Shown: positions 47,369-55,358 of the stretch, piece by piece
Position numbering within the stretch: position 1 is the stretch's first letter
Layout: every line of letters begins with the position of its first letter
DNA from: Paenibacillus etheri
GTDB lineage: Bacteria; Bacillota; Bacilli; Paenibacillales; Paenibacillaceae
Assembly (NCBI RefSeq): GCF_001012825.1
Contig: NZ_LCZJ02000030.1
Location: 36,890 to 100,889 of the forward strand
Direction of reading: 5' to 3'
DNA length: 64,000 nt
Made by a program: the position numbers and the translations under genes
The notes under the pieces: generated by a model
The model's database searches: none
Seen by the model: the letters and a program-made list of their open reading frames with translations, nothing else
Told to the model about the DNA's origin: nothing

Positions 47369-47426
47369 GATAAAGAATGAAGTGAAACTATGCTTTCTTA
47401 TATTTTGAAAAAAGAGGCTACTCTAT

Positions 47427-49205
47427 ATGACGTTCAAACCATTAATAACCCTGCGAAACTTTATGATCATTTTGTGTATAAGCATGTCTGTGATGCTTGG
47501 ACAGAAGGCTTTTCTCATCGCCGACAAAATACAAATGACCAAGGAAGCCGACCGTCTCTATGCTGCAGGCGATCTGATAAGTGCAGAGAATCAGTATCGC
47601 CTAGCCGCGGCAAATCATTCCATTCTTTATATGGAAGAAAAGGTTGCGAAGCGGCTTGATGAGCTGTCACCAATCACAGCCATCCGCCAAGGTTTGAATG
47701 CCTTGGTATCATCCGCTAAAGCACAAGCTGCGACTAAGGATTTCAACGGATTTATGAAAAGTTATGCTACTCTCCTCAGCTTAAAAGCTACATATATGAA
47801 GCCCGGTGGTCCATATGAAAACTATTATCGCCAGTTATCAACCGATTCAGGCATTTCTGACCAGTTCACTACCTACTTCCGAGAATTTAAGGAGCAGTTA
47901 CTTACCGAACTTGCTCAGAGCCAGAGTGGAAATACAGGTGAAGAGGACATGTTTAAATGGAATCTGTTGCAGATTCCCGATGTTTATTACGGAAGCGCCG
48001 CTTCCAAGGAGGAGTTGCTAGCCTCCAAGTTCAAAAGCCACGATACAGCTAAATTAAAAGCCTTAGCAGGTACAGGAAACTTTACAGGCATGCTGGAAAG
48101 CGCCCTCTCCATGATGAATGCTTACAAACAGCATAGTTACGAAGCTTCATGGGTACATGGGCAGGCAGAAAGTAGCGGAAAGATCATCCTGAACAAAGAT
48201 CTAGAGAGCGATAACATCAGCGCCTTTTCTGGGCATGCTGTTGCCTATCGTAATTTTGCAGGATCAGCAGGGATCACCTCATCCAAAGTACTAACCTTAG
48301 TAGATACTAGTAAAGCTAAACTACTTAAAAATGCCAAGCGCATGACCAGTAAAGGTCAATATGCTGAAGCTATTCAGCTATACGGTGATCTTGCTCCGCT
48401 AGAGGATACTTCTTCAATCATTGCCGCTACAAGGTTGGCTTGGAATATCACTGAGCCTGTACGCCTCCTTCCGGGCGGTGAAGAGCAAGGCAAATATGGG
48501 AATGTCGTCTCCAGCAAGGGACTACATGGCACGAAGGTCATTGTGGCCGGAACGGATAGCAATGGTGTCCTCTATTATGCAGCAATGAATAACGACGAAA
48601 GTGTCATTACTTTAACTGGAAATAGTTTGCCAAAATTCGAGAGCCTGCACAGTCTTACTTTTAATGATCAGCTTGCTGCCTCTACAGGTTCTGGTGTCCC
48701 CGTGATTCTGGCGGAATCCGAGCCCGAAGGTGGACGCACCCTTTTTACAGCATATGAAATGAAATCGGATGGTATTTCACAGTTATTTTCAATTTCAGGT
48801 GATAGCTACGAACTGGAGTCCGATGATTCCATAGTTGTACCTAATGCAGATCTTGGAGACGGTATCGACGGACAGACGGCACGTTACCGTAAAGTAGACG
48901 GAAGCTATCAATTTGCTGAGATTGTTCAGGAGTATGCGGTAATTTCAGCTTCCGATGTAGCACTTCATCCTTTTGAAAAGGTATCTTTTCACTGTGAAAT
49001 CGTCGTAGATAACTTTGGTAATACGCTTGCTTACTCGAATGGAGTTTATATTTTACTTCAAGGAGACGTGGGTTCCGTTACAGGTAACGCGTTAGTTAGT
49101 GGTCAATATCAGAATGGTTATCAGCTTGTAGGTATGGACATGGGAGAGCAATATGTGCCTGTGTTTGTGGTGGAATCCGTGGGTAGTATGAGCTTTGGGC
49201 GATAG
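47427..49205 (+). CDS. Exported, membrane-anchored protein with TPR-like repeats
   Basis: A 592-residue protein with an N-terminal membrane helix (FMIILCISMSVMLGQKAFLI) and the rest outside. Helical TPR-like segments occur at about 40-64 (EADRLYAAGDLISAENQYRL) and 300-325 (SKGQYAEAIQLYGDLA). The last 220 residues are beta-rich, with strands such as VIVAGTDSNGVLYYA and VPVILAESEP that suggest a propeller or sandwich. No known family was recognised. It is the third gene of the rightward arm, 130 bp after its neighbour, with an inverted repeat between them. Confidence 0.65.
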   Translation: MTFKPLITLRNFMIILCISMSVMLGQKAFLIADKIQMTKEADRLYAAGDLISAENQYRLAAANHSILYMEEKVAKRLDELSPITAIRQGLNALVSSAKAQAATKDFNGFMKSYATLLSLKATYMKPGGPYENYYRQLSTDSGISDQFTTYFREFKEQLLTELAQSQSGNTGEEDMFKWNLLQIPDVYYGSAASKEELLASKFKSHDTAKLKALAGTGNFTGMLESALSMMNAYKQHSYEASWVHGQAESSGKIILNKDLESDNISAFSGHAVAYRNFAGSAGITSSKVLTLVDTSKAKLLKNAKRMTSKGQYAEAIQLYGDLAPLEDTSSIIAATRLAWNITEPVRLLPGGEEQGKYGNVVSSKGLHGTKVIVAGTDSNGVLYYAAMNNDESVITLTGNSLPKFESLHSLTFNDQLAASTGSGVPVILAESEPEGGRTLFTAYEMKSDGISQLFSISGDSYELESDDSIVVPNADLGDGIDGQTARYRKVDGSYQFAEIVQEYAVISASDVALHPFEKVSFHCEIVVDNFGNTLAYSNGVYILLQGDVGSVTGNALVSGQYQNGYQLVGMDMGEQYVPVFVVESVGSMSFGR

Positions 49206-49393
49206 GACTAGGACTTATAAGATAACTACTATTCGGAGGGGATCACTCGTCATGACAAATGCGCTCCCCTTCGACTTGTGGCATAGATGAATTGACCTAT
49301 GGAAAAAGTAATCGGATATAATTATTTAATGGATTAATCCTAAACTTGCCGGGCTATTTTACACGATGCATAAACCTGGGGCGGCCATGTCGC

Positions 49394-49948
49394 TCATTTT
49401 TTTTGTCCAAGAGGTGTTGGCAGTCCGTCTATACTAGTAGTGTTCTTCTCTTGTCTATATTCTTTCAGACCTGCTTCGCCCTTTTGAATAGACCAACGTT
49501 GTAACGTATCTCGCTCTTTATCATAACTCATGAATGGGACCGAATATCCACAGGAAGTCTGTACTTTATGAACATCAATTAAAATAATCTGTCTAGCTCC
49601 AGGCAGAGGTGTAAACATAGGGTATAGCGTTTCCCATTCTGATGATCCAGGCAAGATTACCGCTCCTGTTCCATACAGTCTCAGAATGTTCGGCGGTCCT
49701 TCAAACGCACAAAACATAACCGTCACTCTTCCATTTTCCAGCAGATGTGCGCTCGTCTCATTGCCACTACCGGTCATATCGAGATAAGCCACCTGGTTAG
49801 GAGACAAAATACGAAAGCAATCATGACCCTTAGGTGAAAGGTTAACATGTCCTTTTTCTGATCGCGGCGCTGAACCAACGAAAAAAAGATGCTGCCGAAG
49901 AATAAACTCCTCATGTGCAGGTAGCATAGCCGTGAATTGTTTTCCCAT
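49394..49948 (-). CDS. Pyridoxamine 5'-phosphate oxidase-like flavin protein
   Basis: A 184-residue split-barrel protein of the PNPOx-like group. Landmarks are LRQHLFFVGSAP, HVNLSPKGHD, VAYLDMTGSGNETSAHL and VTVMFCAFEGPPNILRLYG, which form the FMN-binding barrel. It is probably an FMN- or F420-type oxidoreductase of unknown substrate and not a true vitamin B6 enzyme. I place the start at ATG 49948 (MGKQFTAM) with GGAG 8 nt upstream; the frame continues to 50014. Confidence 0.8.
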   Translation of the reverse strand: MGKQFTAMLPAHEEFILRQHLFFVGSAPRSEKGHVNLSPKGHDCFRILSPNQVAYLDMTGSGNETSAHLLENGRVTVMFCAFEGPPNILRLYGTGAVILPGSSEWETLYPMFTPLPGARQIILIDVHKVQTSCGYSVPFMSYDKERDTLQRWSIQKGEAGLKEYRQEKNTTSIDGLPTPLGQKK

Positions 49949-50297
49949 TTGGTATTCTCCATTTCTTTTGGGTTTGTGTGTGGGTATTTTAGCGGGACAG
50001 TCCTGCTCCATCAAACATCCACTCTATCGGCAAATTCAACTACACTTCCCTAGCTCAGCCCCCTCCCGAACTATAGATAACTCGGTCCGGGCGGCAACGT
50101 TATCAACATATCCCCATATGATGTGAAGAGTCAGTCACTACTCGTTCCTTCTATTTGATATATATTCGTTTCAATCGTTGAGTAACCCTTCACCTTCATC
50201 CGGAGTATTCTGTTCATCCGCGAAAAAAGGAACTGCCTCTCGGCAGCCCCCAAATCCCCGCAAACATTTATTTTAGCTAAAAAATCTATCACCCGGT
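49949..50297. other. Intergenic region between PNPOx-like and GyrI-like genes
   Basis: A 349-bp stretch without a gene. Its right part holds the terminator of the GyrI-like gene (50222-50252). The remainder must carry the PNPOx-like promoter, but no convincing -35/-10 was seen. Confidence 0.4.
50222..50252 (-). terminator. Terminator after the GyrI-like gene
   Basis: Minus strand GGGGCTGCC pairs with GGCAGTTCC around GAGA, followed by TTTTTT. Confidence 0.75.
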
Positions 50298-50780
50298 CTA
50301 CTCAATCGCAATATATATCTCAACCTGCGTATTAGCAGGATCAAAATTCCGCGAATCGTAAATTTCAAAATCGCCCGTATAAGTTCTTACCTCTGTAGAG
50401 CCCTTAAAATACGCCCAAATCTCCCCCCAGGCTTGCGCGACAACTTCGAATACCGGACCTTTTTTCGTTGTAAAAACCATGTATCTGCTCTCTGGAACAG
50501 CCGCACTCACGAGGCCGCTATCCTCTAAATGTCTCTCCCCAGCGACTTCATGCCCAATCACAACGGTATACGCTCCTGACGCATCACTCTCATAATCTGT
50601 ATACAAAGCATAGATATACTCAGGCCTAATCGTATCTATCTGCCCCGCAATATTACTCTGAAAATACGTTTCCCACAGCCGCGACAAGCCCCCATTCGGG
50701 CCCATTTCCACTTCATTAGTCGTGCGTATGCTAACCCCAGCTAAGGTCATTTTCGGTTTTTGTTCAAAATAAGTATTCAT
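50298..50780 (-). CDS. GyrI-like / AraC effector-binding domain protein
   Basis: A 160-residue stand-alone effector-binding (SHS2/GyrI-like) domain protein. The family sequesters small ligands or toxic compounds, or acts as an effector module of transcription factors. Supporting segments are PKMTLAGVSIRTTNE, ALYTDYESDASGAYTVVIG, VPESRYMVFTTKKGPVFEVV and YDSRNF-DPANTQVEIYIAI at the end, typical of the fold. No DNA-binding part is present. The second ATG (50780) is better spaced from the GAGGGAG site than the first. Confidence 0.8.
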   Translation of the reverse strand: MNTYFEQKPKMTLAGVSIRTTNEVEMGPNGGLSRLWETYFQSNIAGQIDTIRPEYIYALYTDYESDASGAYTVVIGHEVAGERHLEDSGLVSAAVPESRYMVFTTKKGPVFEVVAQAWGEIWAYFKGSTEVRTYTGDFEIYDSRNFDPANTQVEIYIAIE

Positions 50781-50936
50781 CATTCTCCCTCATTTCCTGT
50801 AATTGAGTTCAGTATACAGAGGGGAAGTGGACACCTGTCTGTCCAGTTAGCGTAGAATTATCGATTCGGGTTACAAATGCTGCAATGGGGTAATTAATAG
50901 TATGGAACTACACTCGAAGGGAATGACTACAACATC

Positions 50937-51572
50937 ATGTCAAAAATCAAATTAGCCGTCATCTACTACAGCGCCACAGGAACTAACTACCAGCTCGCAC
51001 AGTGGGCCGCAGAAAGCGCCGAGGAAGCGGGGGCTGAGGTGAAATTACTGAAGGTACAGGAACTAGTTCCCGAGGACAAAATTGCGGCAAATCCGGCCAT
51101 GAAGGCCCTAGCTGAAAAAACAAAAGATATCCCCGTAGCAACACCCGATGATATCGTGGAGGCGGATGCGATTATTTTCAGTTCTCCAACCCGGTACGGT
51201 AACATTGCTTCTCAAATGAAGCAATTCATCGATACAACCGGAAGCATTTGGGGCAAAGGACTCACAGTAAACAAAGTCGTCAGCGCCATGAGCTCAGCAC
51301 AGAATCCACACGGTGGTCAGGAAGCTACGATTTTGGCACTCTACACATCGATGTATCACTGGGGAGCAATTGTCGCGGCACCTGGTTATACTGACCCAGT
51401 CACATTTGGCGCAGGAGGCAACCCCTACGGAACAAGTGTCAGTGTGGATGGAGACGGTAAGATGATCGAAGAGAAGGATCGTATCCGTGACGCTGTTTTT
51501 CACCAAGCGAAGCGTACCGTTGAAGTGGCTGGCTGGGTCCAAGCAGGTAAAAACACCAATAGTCAGAACTAA
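50937..51572 (+). CDS. wrbA: WrbA-family NAD(P)H:quinone oxidoreductase
   Basis: A 211-residue flavodoxin-fold enzyme that reduces quinones by two electrons, preventing redox cycling. The FMN phosphate loop is YYSATGTNYQLA at the start, then SPTRYGNIASQMKQFIDTTG and the GGQEATILALYTSMYHWGA segment of WrbA-type enzymes. The length fits the family (about 200). Monocistronic, with a strong terminator shared with the next gene. Confidence 0.92.
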   Translation: MSKIKLAVIYYSATGTNYQLAQWAAESAEEAGAEVKLLKVQELVPEDKIAANPAMKALAEKTKDIPVATPDDIVEADAIIFSSPTRYGNIASQMKQFIDTTGSIWGKGLTVNKVVSAMSSAQNPHGGQEATILALYTSMYHWGAIVAAPGYTDPVTFGAGGNPYGTSVSVDGDGKMIEEKDRIRDAVFHQAKRTVEVAGWVQAGKNTNSQN

Positions 51573-51598
51573 GCTTCCACCAATCGTTCGACATAGCA

Positions 51599-51655
51599 AA
51601 CACCCCTCGGAGCTATCTAAGTAGCATGTAAACCGAGGGGTGTTATTATTTCTTT
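51599..51655. terminator. Bidirectional terminator between wrbA and the Gfo/Idh/MocA gene
   Basis: CACCCCTCGG (51601-51610) pairs with CCGAGGGGTG (51633-51642); T-rich DNA follows on the plus strand. Confidence 0.85.
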
Positions 51656-51657
51656 AT

Positions 51658-52656
51658 TTACTCTCCAGGATACTTCATACCCCATTGCGTACGTATTTGA
51701 TCCAGCAGTTTCATAATCGCTAACGATTCATCCAGTGACATGACTGGGCTTTCTGTTAGCCCTGCTTGTAGACAACGTCCTACTTCCTCTGCTTCAAAGC
51801 AATATCCAATAGAAGCTCGATCATCCACAAAGCTCTCTACCTTCTCATCCCCAATATAAAGGGAGGTAGATTTCGGGTTCACTAACGTCCCTTCTACAAT
51901 AATACGGCCCTCTGTTCCAAACACATGCGCTTCTTCCAGCATGTTAAGACGAATTCCACCGTTCAACGAAGCTGTTTTCCCATCACCATAGGACAGCAGC
52001 ATGGAGAAATGCTCATCCACTCCAGTCTCACCAATATGAACCGTACTGGATATAGATTCAGGATGAGGTCCAAACACCATCGAGGCAAAAGAAACCGGAT
52101 AAATCCCAACATCCAGCAGCGCCCCCCCGCCCAGCTTCGGATTCAGCAATCTGCTTTCCGGATTCCAGTCGGTGCGAAATCCTAAATCTGCCTTCACCAA
52201 GCGAACTTCACCGATTCTGCCTTCGGCGATCCATTCTGTAACCTTCACAATCGCCGGGATGTAACGACTCCACATGGCCTCCATCAGGAACAGCTTATGA
52301 TCTCTAGCATAGGTCACCACTTCTTCCAATTCTCCGCTATTCACCGTAAAAGGTTTCTCACATAGGACAGCTTTGCCTGCACGCAGCGCCAATAATGCAT
52401 TGTCTTTGTGAAATGGATGTGGCGTTCCAATATATACCGCGTCTACATTCGGGTCATTTACCAATTCCTCATAGGTGGCATAGGCATGCGGTACTCCATG
52501 ATCCCTCGCGAATTTATCCGCACTTTCCTGTGAGCGCGAACCCACGGCATATGCCACACCATTGCTGGCGTGAGCTAAATCAGTAACAAACTGATGGGCA
52601 ATCCAGCCTGTACCGAGAATTCCCCATCTCACCTTGTAAGCGTTATCCATTCTCAT
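51658..52656 (-). CDS. Gfo/Idh/MocA-family NAD(P)-dependent oxidoreductase
   Basis: A 332-residue dehydrogenase for a sugar, inositol or related polyol. The Rossmann fold has WGILGTGWIAHQFV, then VDAVYIGTPHPFHKDNA and the catalytic-site signature LCEKPFTVN (Glu-Lys-Pro). The C-terminal beta-sheet domain includes LGGGALLDVGIYPVSF. Closest in style to dimeric dihydrodiol dehydrogenase-like members; the substrate is open. An AGGAGG site stands 8 nt before ATG 52656. Single gene. Confidence 0.9.
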   Translation of the reverse strand: MRMDNAYKVRWGILGTGWIAHQFVTDLAHASNGVAYAVGSRSQESADKFARDHGVPHAYATYEELVNDPNVDAVYIGTPHPFHKDNALLALRAGKAVLCEKPFTVNSGELEEVVTYARDHKLFLMEAMWSRYIPAIVKVTEWIAEGRIGEVRLVKADLGFRTDWNPESRLLNPKLGGGALLDVGIYPVSFASMVFGPHPESISSTVHIGETGVDEHFSMLLSYGDGKTASLNGGIRLNMLEEAHVFGTEGRIIVEGTLVNPKSTSLYIGDEKVESFVDDRASIGYCFEAEEVGRCLQAGLTESPVMSLDESLAIMKLLDQIRTQWGMKYPGE

Positions 52657-52699
52657 TGCAGGTTCCTCCTAATCCTTCTGCTAAGTCTCTTTAATTCTA

Positions 52700-53053
52700 T
52701 CAGACCATTCTAATAAATGTATAGGAACTGATGCCAGCGAACACCACCGTCACCACCAAAATAGCAATATTCCAGACCCTGCTCAAAGCCGCTGAATGCC
52801 CGTTAGAGCTCTGAATAAACGCTTTTTGCAAAAGAAACTGAAGGAGTTTCATGATTATAAGCCCCAAACATCCAAGCCCGCTATGCAAAATAACTTCCAG
52901 ACTAGATTTGCTTACAAATCTATCAGCCATGTTCCCATCGTAATGGATCGGGACCCTATCAGGCATTTTGGAATATAGGAATAAATAAATAGCTACAGGA
53001 ATTAAGGCTACTACACTGCTTAAGATTGTCGTCAGTTTGGTTTTGGACAACAT
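52700..53053 (-). CDS. DUF1648-domain membrane protein
   Basis: A 117-residue protein with three membrane helices. The loop KMPDRVPIHYDGNMADRFVSK after the first helix is the DUF1648 signature, also found in SdpI-type immunity proteins and in regulators of Bacillota. Here only this domain is present. AAGGAGG 7-8 nt before ATG 53053 fixes the start. Function unknown. It follows the pyrophosphohydrolase remnant. Confidence 0.8.
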   Translation of the reverse strand: MLSKTKLTTILSSVVALIPVAIYLFLYSKMPDRVPIHYDGNMADRFVSKSSLEVILHSGLGCLGLIIMKLLQFLLQKAFIQSSNGHSAALSRVWNIAILVVTVVFAGISSYTFIRMV

Positions 53054-53087
53054 TAATAACCTCCTTGTACGGAACAATAATCTCTAG

Positions 53088-53225
53088 TTATTCTCCTTCC
53101 ACTTCAATCAAAAATATCCGATCCTTAAATCCGCCACGATGTTCAGCTTTCTCCGCACGAAGCTTCTCCAGCTCCACGCTATTGCTCCCATGTGTCTCCG
53201 CCAGCGCTTGAATTACTTCCAGCAT
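53088..53225 (-). pseudogene. C-terminal remnant of a phosphoribosyl-ATP pyrophosphohydrolase-like (MazG-like) protein
   Basis: A 45-codon frame reads MLEVIQALAETHGSNSVELE then KAEHRGGFKDRIFLIEVEGE, the last third of the small house-cleaning MazG-like proteins common in Bacillales (expected ELADMLEVI...RGGFKERIFL...). In whole proteins about 55 residues carrying the metal-binding Glu residues precede it. Here a stop sits just upstream and the Nudix gene ends 25 bp away, so the N-terminal part has been lost. Confidence 0.7.
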
Positions 53226-53250
53226 GTTCTACTTGATGTTCAGACTGCCT

Positions 53251-53646
53251 TTACACTTGACTTGACCCCACCATTAGCCGTTCTACAAAAGGAATATCTG
53301 CAGGAGCAAAAGTGAACTGACCGAGTGCAGTTGGAAACACCCACCTATATTCATCGTGATCGACAAGTTCAATTACACCTCCCAGATATCGGGCTTTCCA
53401 AGCAAACAGTCTGATCTCGACACTTCCATAGTTGTGCTCGTTCACGCCAAAGCTTTCATAGGGAAGGATTATTATCCCCATCTCCTCCTGAAGCTCTCTT
53501 CGCAGACAATCTGCGATGCTTTCACCCTGCTCTATTTTGCCGCCAGGAAATTCCCACAGACCTGCCTGAGATTTACCTTGCCGTCGCCGAGCAATAAGAA
53601 TCTGCCCTTCTTCATTATGTATAATCGCTGCCGCAACCTGGATCAC
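53251..53646 (-). CDS. Nudix hydrolase, MutT/NudG-like
   Basis: A 131-residue cytoplasmic pyrophosphatase for nucleoside triphosphates, probably oxidised or modified ones. The Nudix box is complete: GGKIEQGESIADCLRRELQEEMG in key parts GGKIEQGES and RELQEEMGI. The N-terminal AAAIIHNEEGQILIARR and C-terminal DHDEYRWVFP match MutT/CTP pyrophosphohydrolase types. GTG start at 53646 with GGAGG 8 nt upstream. The neighbouring remnant of another house-cleaning gene suggests the two were once an operon. Confidence 0.9.
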   Translation of the reverse strand: MIQVAAAIIHNEEGQILIARRRQGKSQAGLWEFPGGKIEQGESIADCLRRELQEEMGIIILPYESFGVNEHNYGSVEIRLFAWKARYLGGVIELVDHDEYRWVFPTALGQFTFAPADIPFVERLMVGSSQV

Positions 53647-53714
53647 AAGGAATACCTCCTTTATTGCTATTTATTAGACAGATACTTCTATTAAAACATA
53701 CAATTCATTCCAAA

Positions 53715-53760
53715 CCAAAGAGACTCTCCCAAAAGCCAACATAGCTTGGGAAAATCTCTT
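53715..53760 (-). terminator. Terminator after the YceI-like gene
   Basis: Minus strand GAGATTTTCCCAAGC pairs with GGCTTTTGGGAGAGTCTC, followed by TTT. Imperfect stem. Confidence 0.6.
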
Positions 53761-53813
53761 CAGTACAGTCTCTCTATAAATTTCACAGCAGTGTTTCCCT
53801 TACGGAAAGACTG

Positions 53814-54527
53814 CTATTTCGTCAGCACAAGCTCCAAGCGAACCTCAAGATTATTTTCAGTATCCAGCACAACGGTGTGCGGATTGCTTAAGCCAAAGTC
53901 AGAAAAGGCCACTGTTGTCGTACCCGACAGCATCAGCTGTCCACCACTGTACGCTGCTTGAGACTGGAAGGTAACGTCCTTTTCCACACCCTTTACTGTG
54001 AGCGTTCCTTGCATTTCAACTGGCACAGTTGCTCCTTCGGTCCATTCCGCCGGCAGCTTCGAGAATGATTTCACTACAAACGCAGATTGTGGAAATTCCG
54101 TAACGGCTAGGAAGTCTTCCCCTTTTACATGCTCATCTCTTTGACCATTGCCAGAGTCCAGAGCGCTCATATCCACGGTTCCTTCCCCAGCCATCGAAGT
54201 AGAATCTTCTATATTAACTTTCCAGGTACCTTGAACTTTGTTATCTACGAAGTTGACTGTTTCTTTAGAGGTTGTTACCGACCAATATACTTTAGAAGTG
54301 TCCGCAACCGCCCAGTCACCGTTTAATTGTTCGGCTGTGACCGTCGCACCTGCTGATGCTCCAGGGTTATTCGTGCTTTCTCCATTACCTGCTGTTGAGG
54401 CTTGCCCTGGAATCACGGACTCGATTTCTACATTATTGCCCAGCGATTTATCCAGCAATGTATAACCCGTGACTACTCCTACGATGATAACACCGGCCAC
54501 GATCAAGGCTATTCTTTTTCTCTTCAT
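53814..54527 (-). CDS. Membrane-anchored YceI-family lipid-binding protein
   Basis: A 237-residue protein with an N-terminal membrane helix (IALIVAGVIIVGVVTGYTLL) and a Ser/Gly/Asn-rich linker, then a YceI lipocalin-like barrel at about 70-235. Family landmarks are WSVTTSKETVNFVDNKVQG, GEGTVDMSALDSGN, FLAVTEFPQSAFV and GTLTVKGVEKDVTF. YceI proteins bind isoprenoid-like amphiphiles; here the barrel faces outside. ATG 54527 has GGAGGG 7 nt upstream. It is divergent from a two-component system 147 bp away, which may control it. Confidence 0.88.
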   Translation of the reverse strand: MKRKRIALIVAGVIIVGVVTGYTLLDKSLGNNVEIESVIPGQASTAGNGESTNNPGASAGATVTAEQLNGDWAVADTSKVYWSVTTSKETVNFVDNKVQGTWKVNIEDSTSMAGEGTVDMSALDSGNGQRDEHVKGEDFLAVTEFPQSAFVVKSFSKLPAEWTEGATVPVEMQGTLTVKGVEKDVTFQSQAAYSGGQLMLSGTTTVAFSDFGLSNPHTVVLDTENNLEVRLELVLTK

Positions 54528-54674
54528 CCTGTTCCCTCCAATATTCAAAATATTCTGTATATTTTCAAGCTCGTCCCTCATTCTAACAAAGCAATATGTC
54601 GGGAAGAAGTCAGAGCAGAACGAGCTATGATGTGTTAAACTTGTCGTAATTTTATGGACTGGAGGTACTCCAAT

Positions 54675-55358
54675 TTGACGAAATCCATTCTTGTTGTAGA
54701 AGATGAAGAAGCCATCTCCAGGGTCCTCAGTGCCTATCTGAAAAAAGCAGGTTTTCAGGTTACCCGAGTAGCCGATGGGCGCGCTGCACTGGAGTCTTTT
54801 GCTGTATCCCCACCTTCATTAGTATTACTCGACATCATGCTGCCTAACATGGACGGCTTTGAACTGCTAAAGCTCATCCGTGAAAAAAGCAGCTGCCCCG
54901 TCATCATGCTGACGGCAAGAGATGGGATCAATGACCGACTAGCCGGTCTCGACGGTGGCGCGGATGATTATATGTCTAAGCCTTTTATTCCGGAGGAAGT
55001 GGTGGCACGCGTGAACGCTGTATTACGCCGTCCCTCGCAGTGGTCTGATGGCAGCCGCAAACGACATTATGGCAGTTTGTTTATCGATTTTACAGCGTGT
55101 GCTGTTTTTTTAAACGGGGTTGAGCTGAACCTTAGTCCACGTGACATGTCGGTTATGTTATTTCTGGCCGAAAGACCTAATCAAATATGTACTCGCGAAC
55201 AATTAATAGAGCATGTCTGGGAGATGGATTACGAAGGAAGTGACCGAGCAGTGGATTTATCTATCAAAAGACTTCGCCAAGCGCTGTCGCACTGGCCAGT
55301 AGATGAGGGGGAAATCCGTACCTTGAGAGGGACAGGATACCAATTATGGACAACCTAA
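54675..55358 (+). CDS. OmpR/PhoB-type response regulator
   Basis: A 227-residue DNA-binding regulator. The receiver domain has acidic pocket EDEE, phospho-Asp in LVLLDIMLPNMDG, Thr in MLTARDG and Lys in YMSKPF. The winged-helix domain at about 130-225 ends with the usual IKRLRQAL and LRGTGYQLW. The start is TTG 54675, with GGAGG 9 nt upstream; the ATG at 54654 lacks a binding site. It overlaps the histidine kinase gene by 13 bp. Confidence 0.93.
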   Translation: MTKSILVVEDEEAISRVLSAYLKKAGFQVTRVADGRAALESFAVSPPSLVLLDIMLPNMDGFELLKLIREKSSCPVIMLTARDGINDRLAGLDGGADDYMSKPFIPEEVVARVNAVLRRPSQWSDGSRKRHYGSLFIDFTACAVFLNGVELNLSPRDMSVMLFLAERPNQICTREQLIEHVWEMDYEGSDRAVDLSIKRLRQALSHWPVDEGEIRTLRGTGYQLWTT

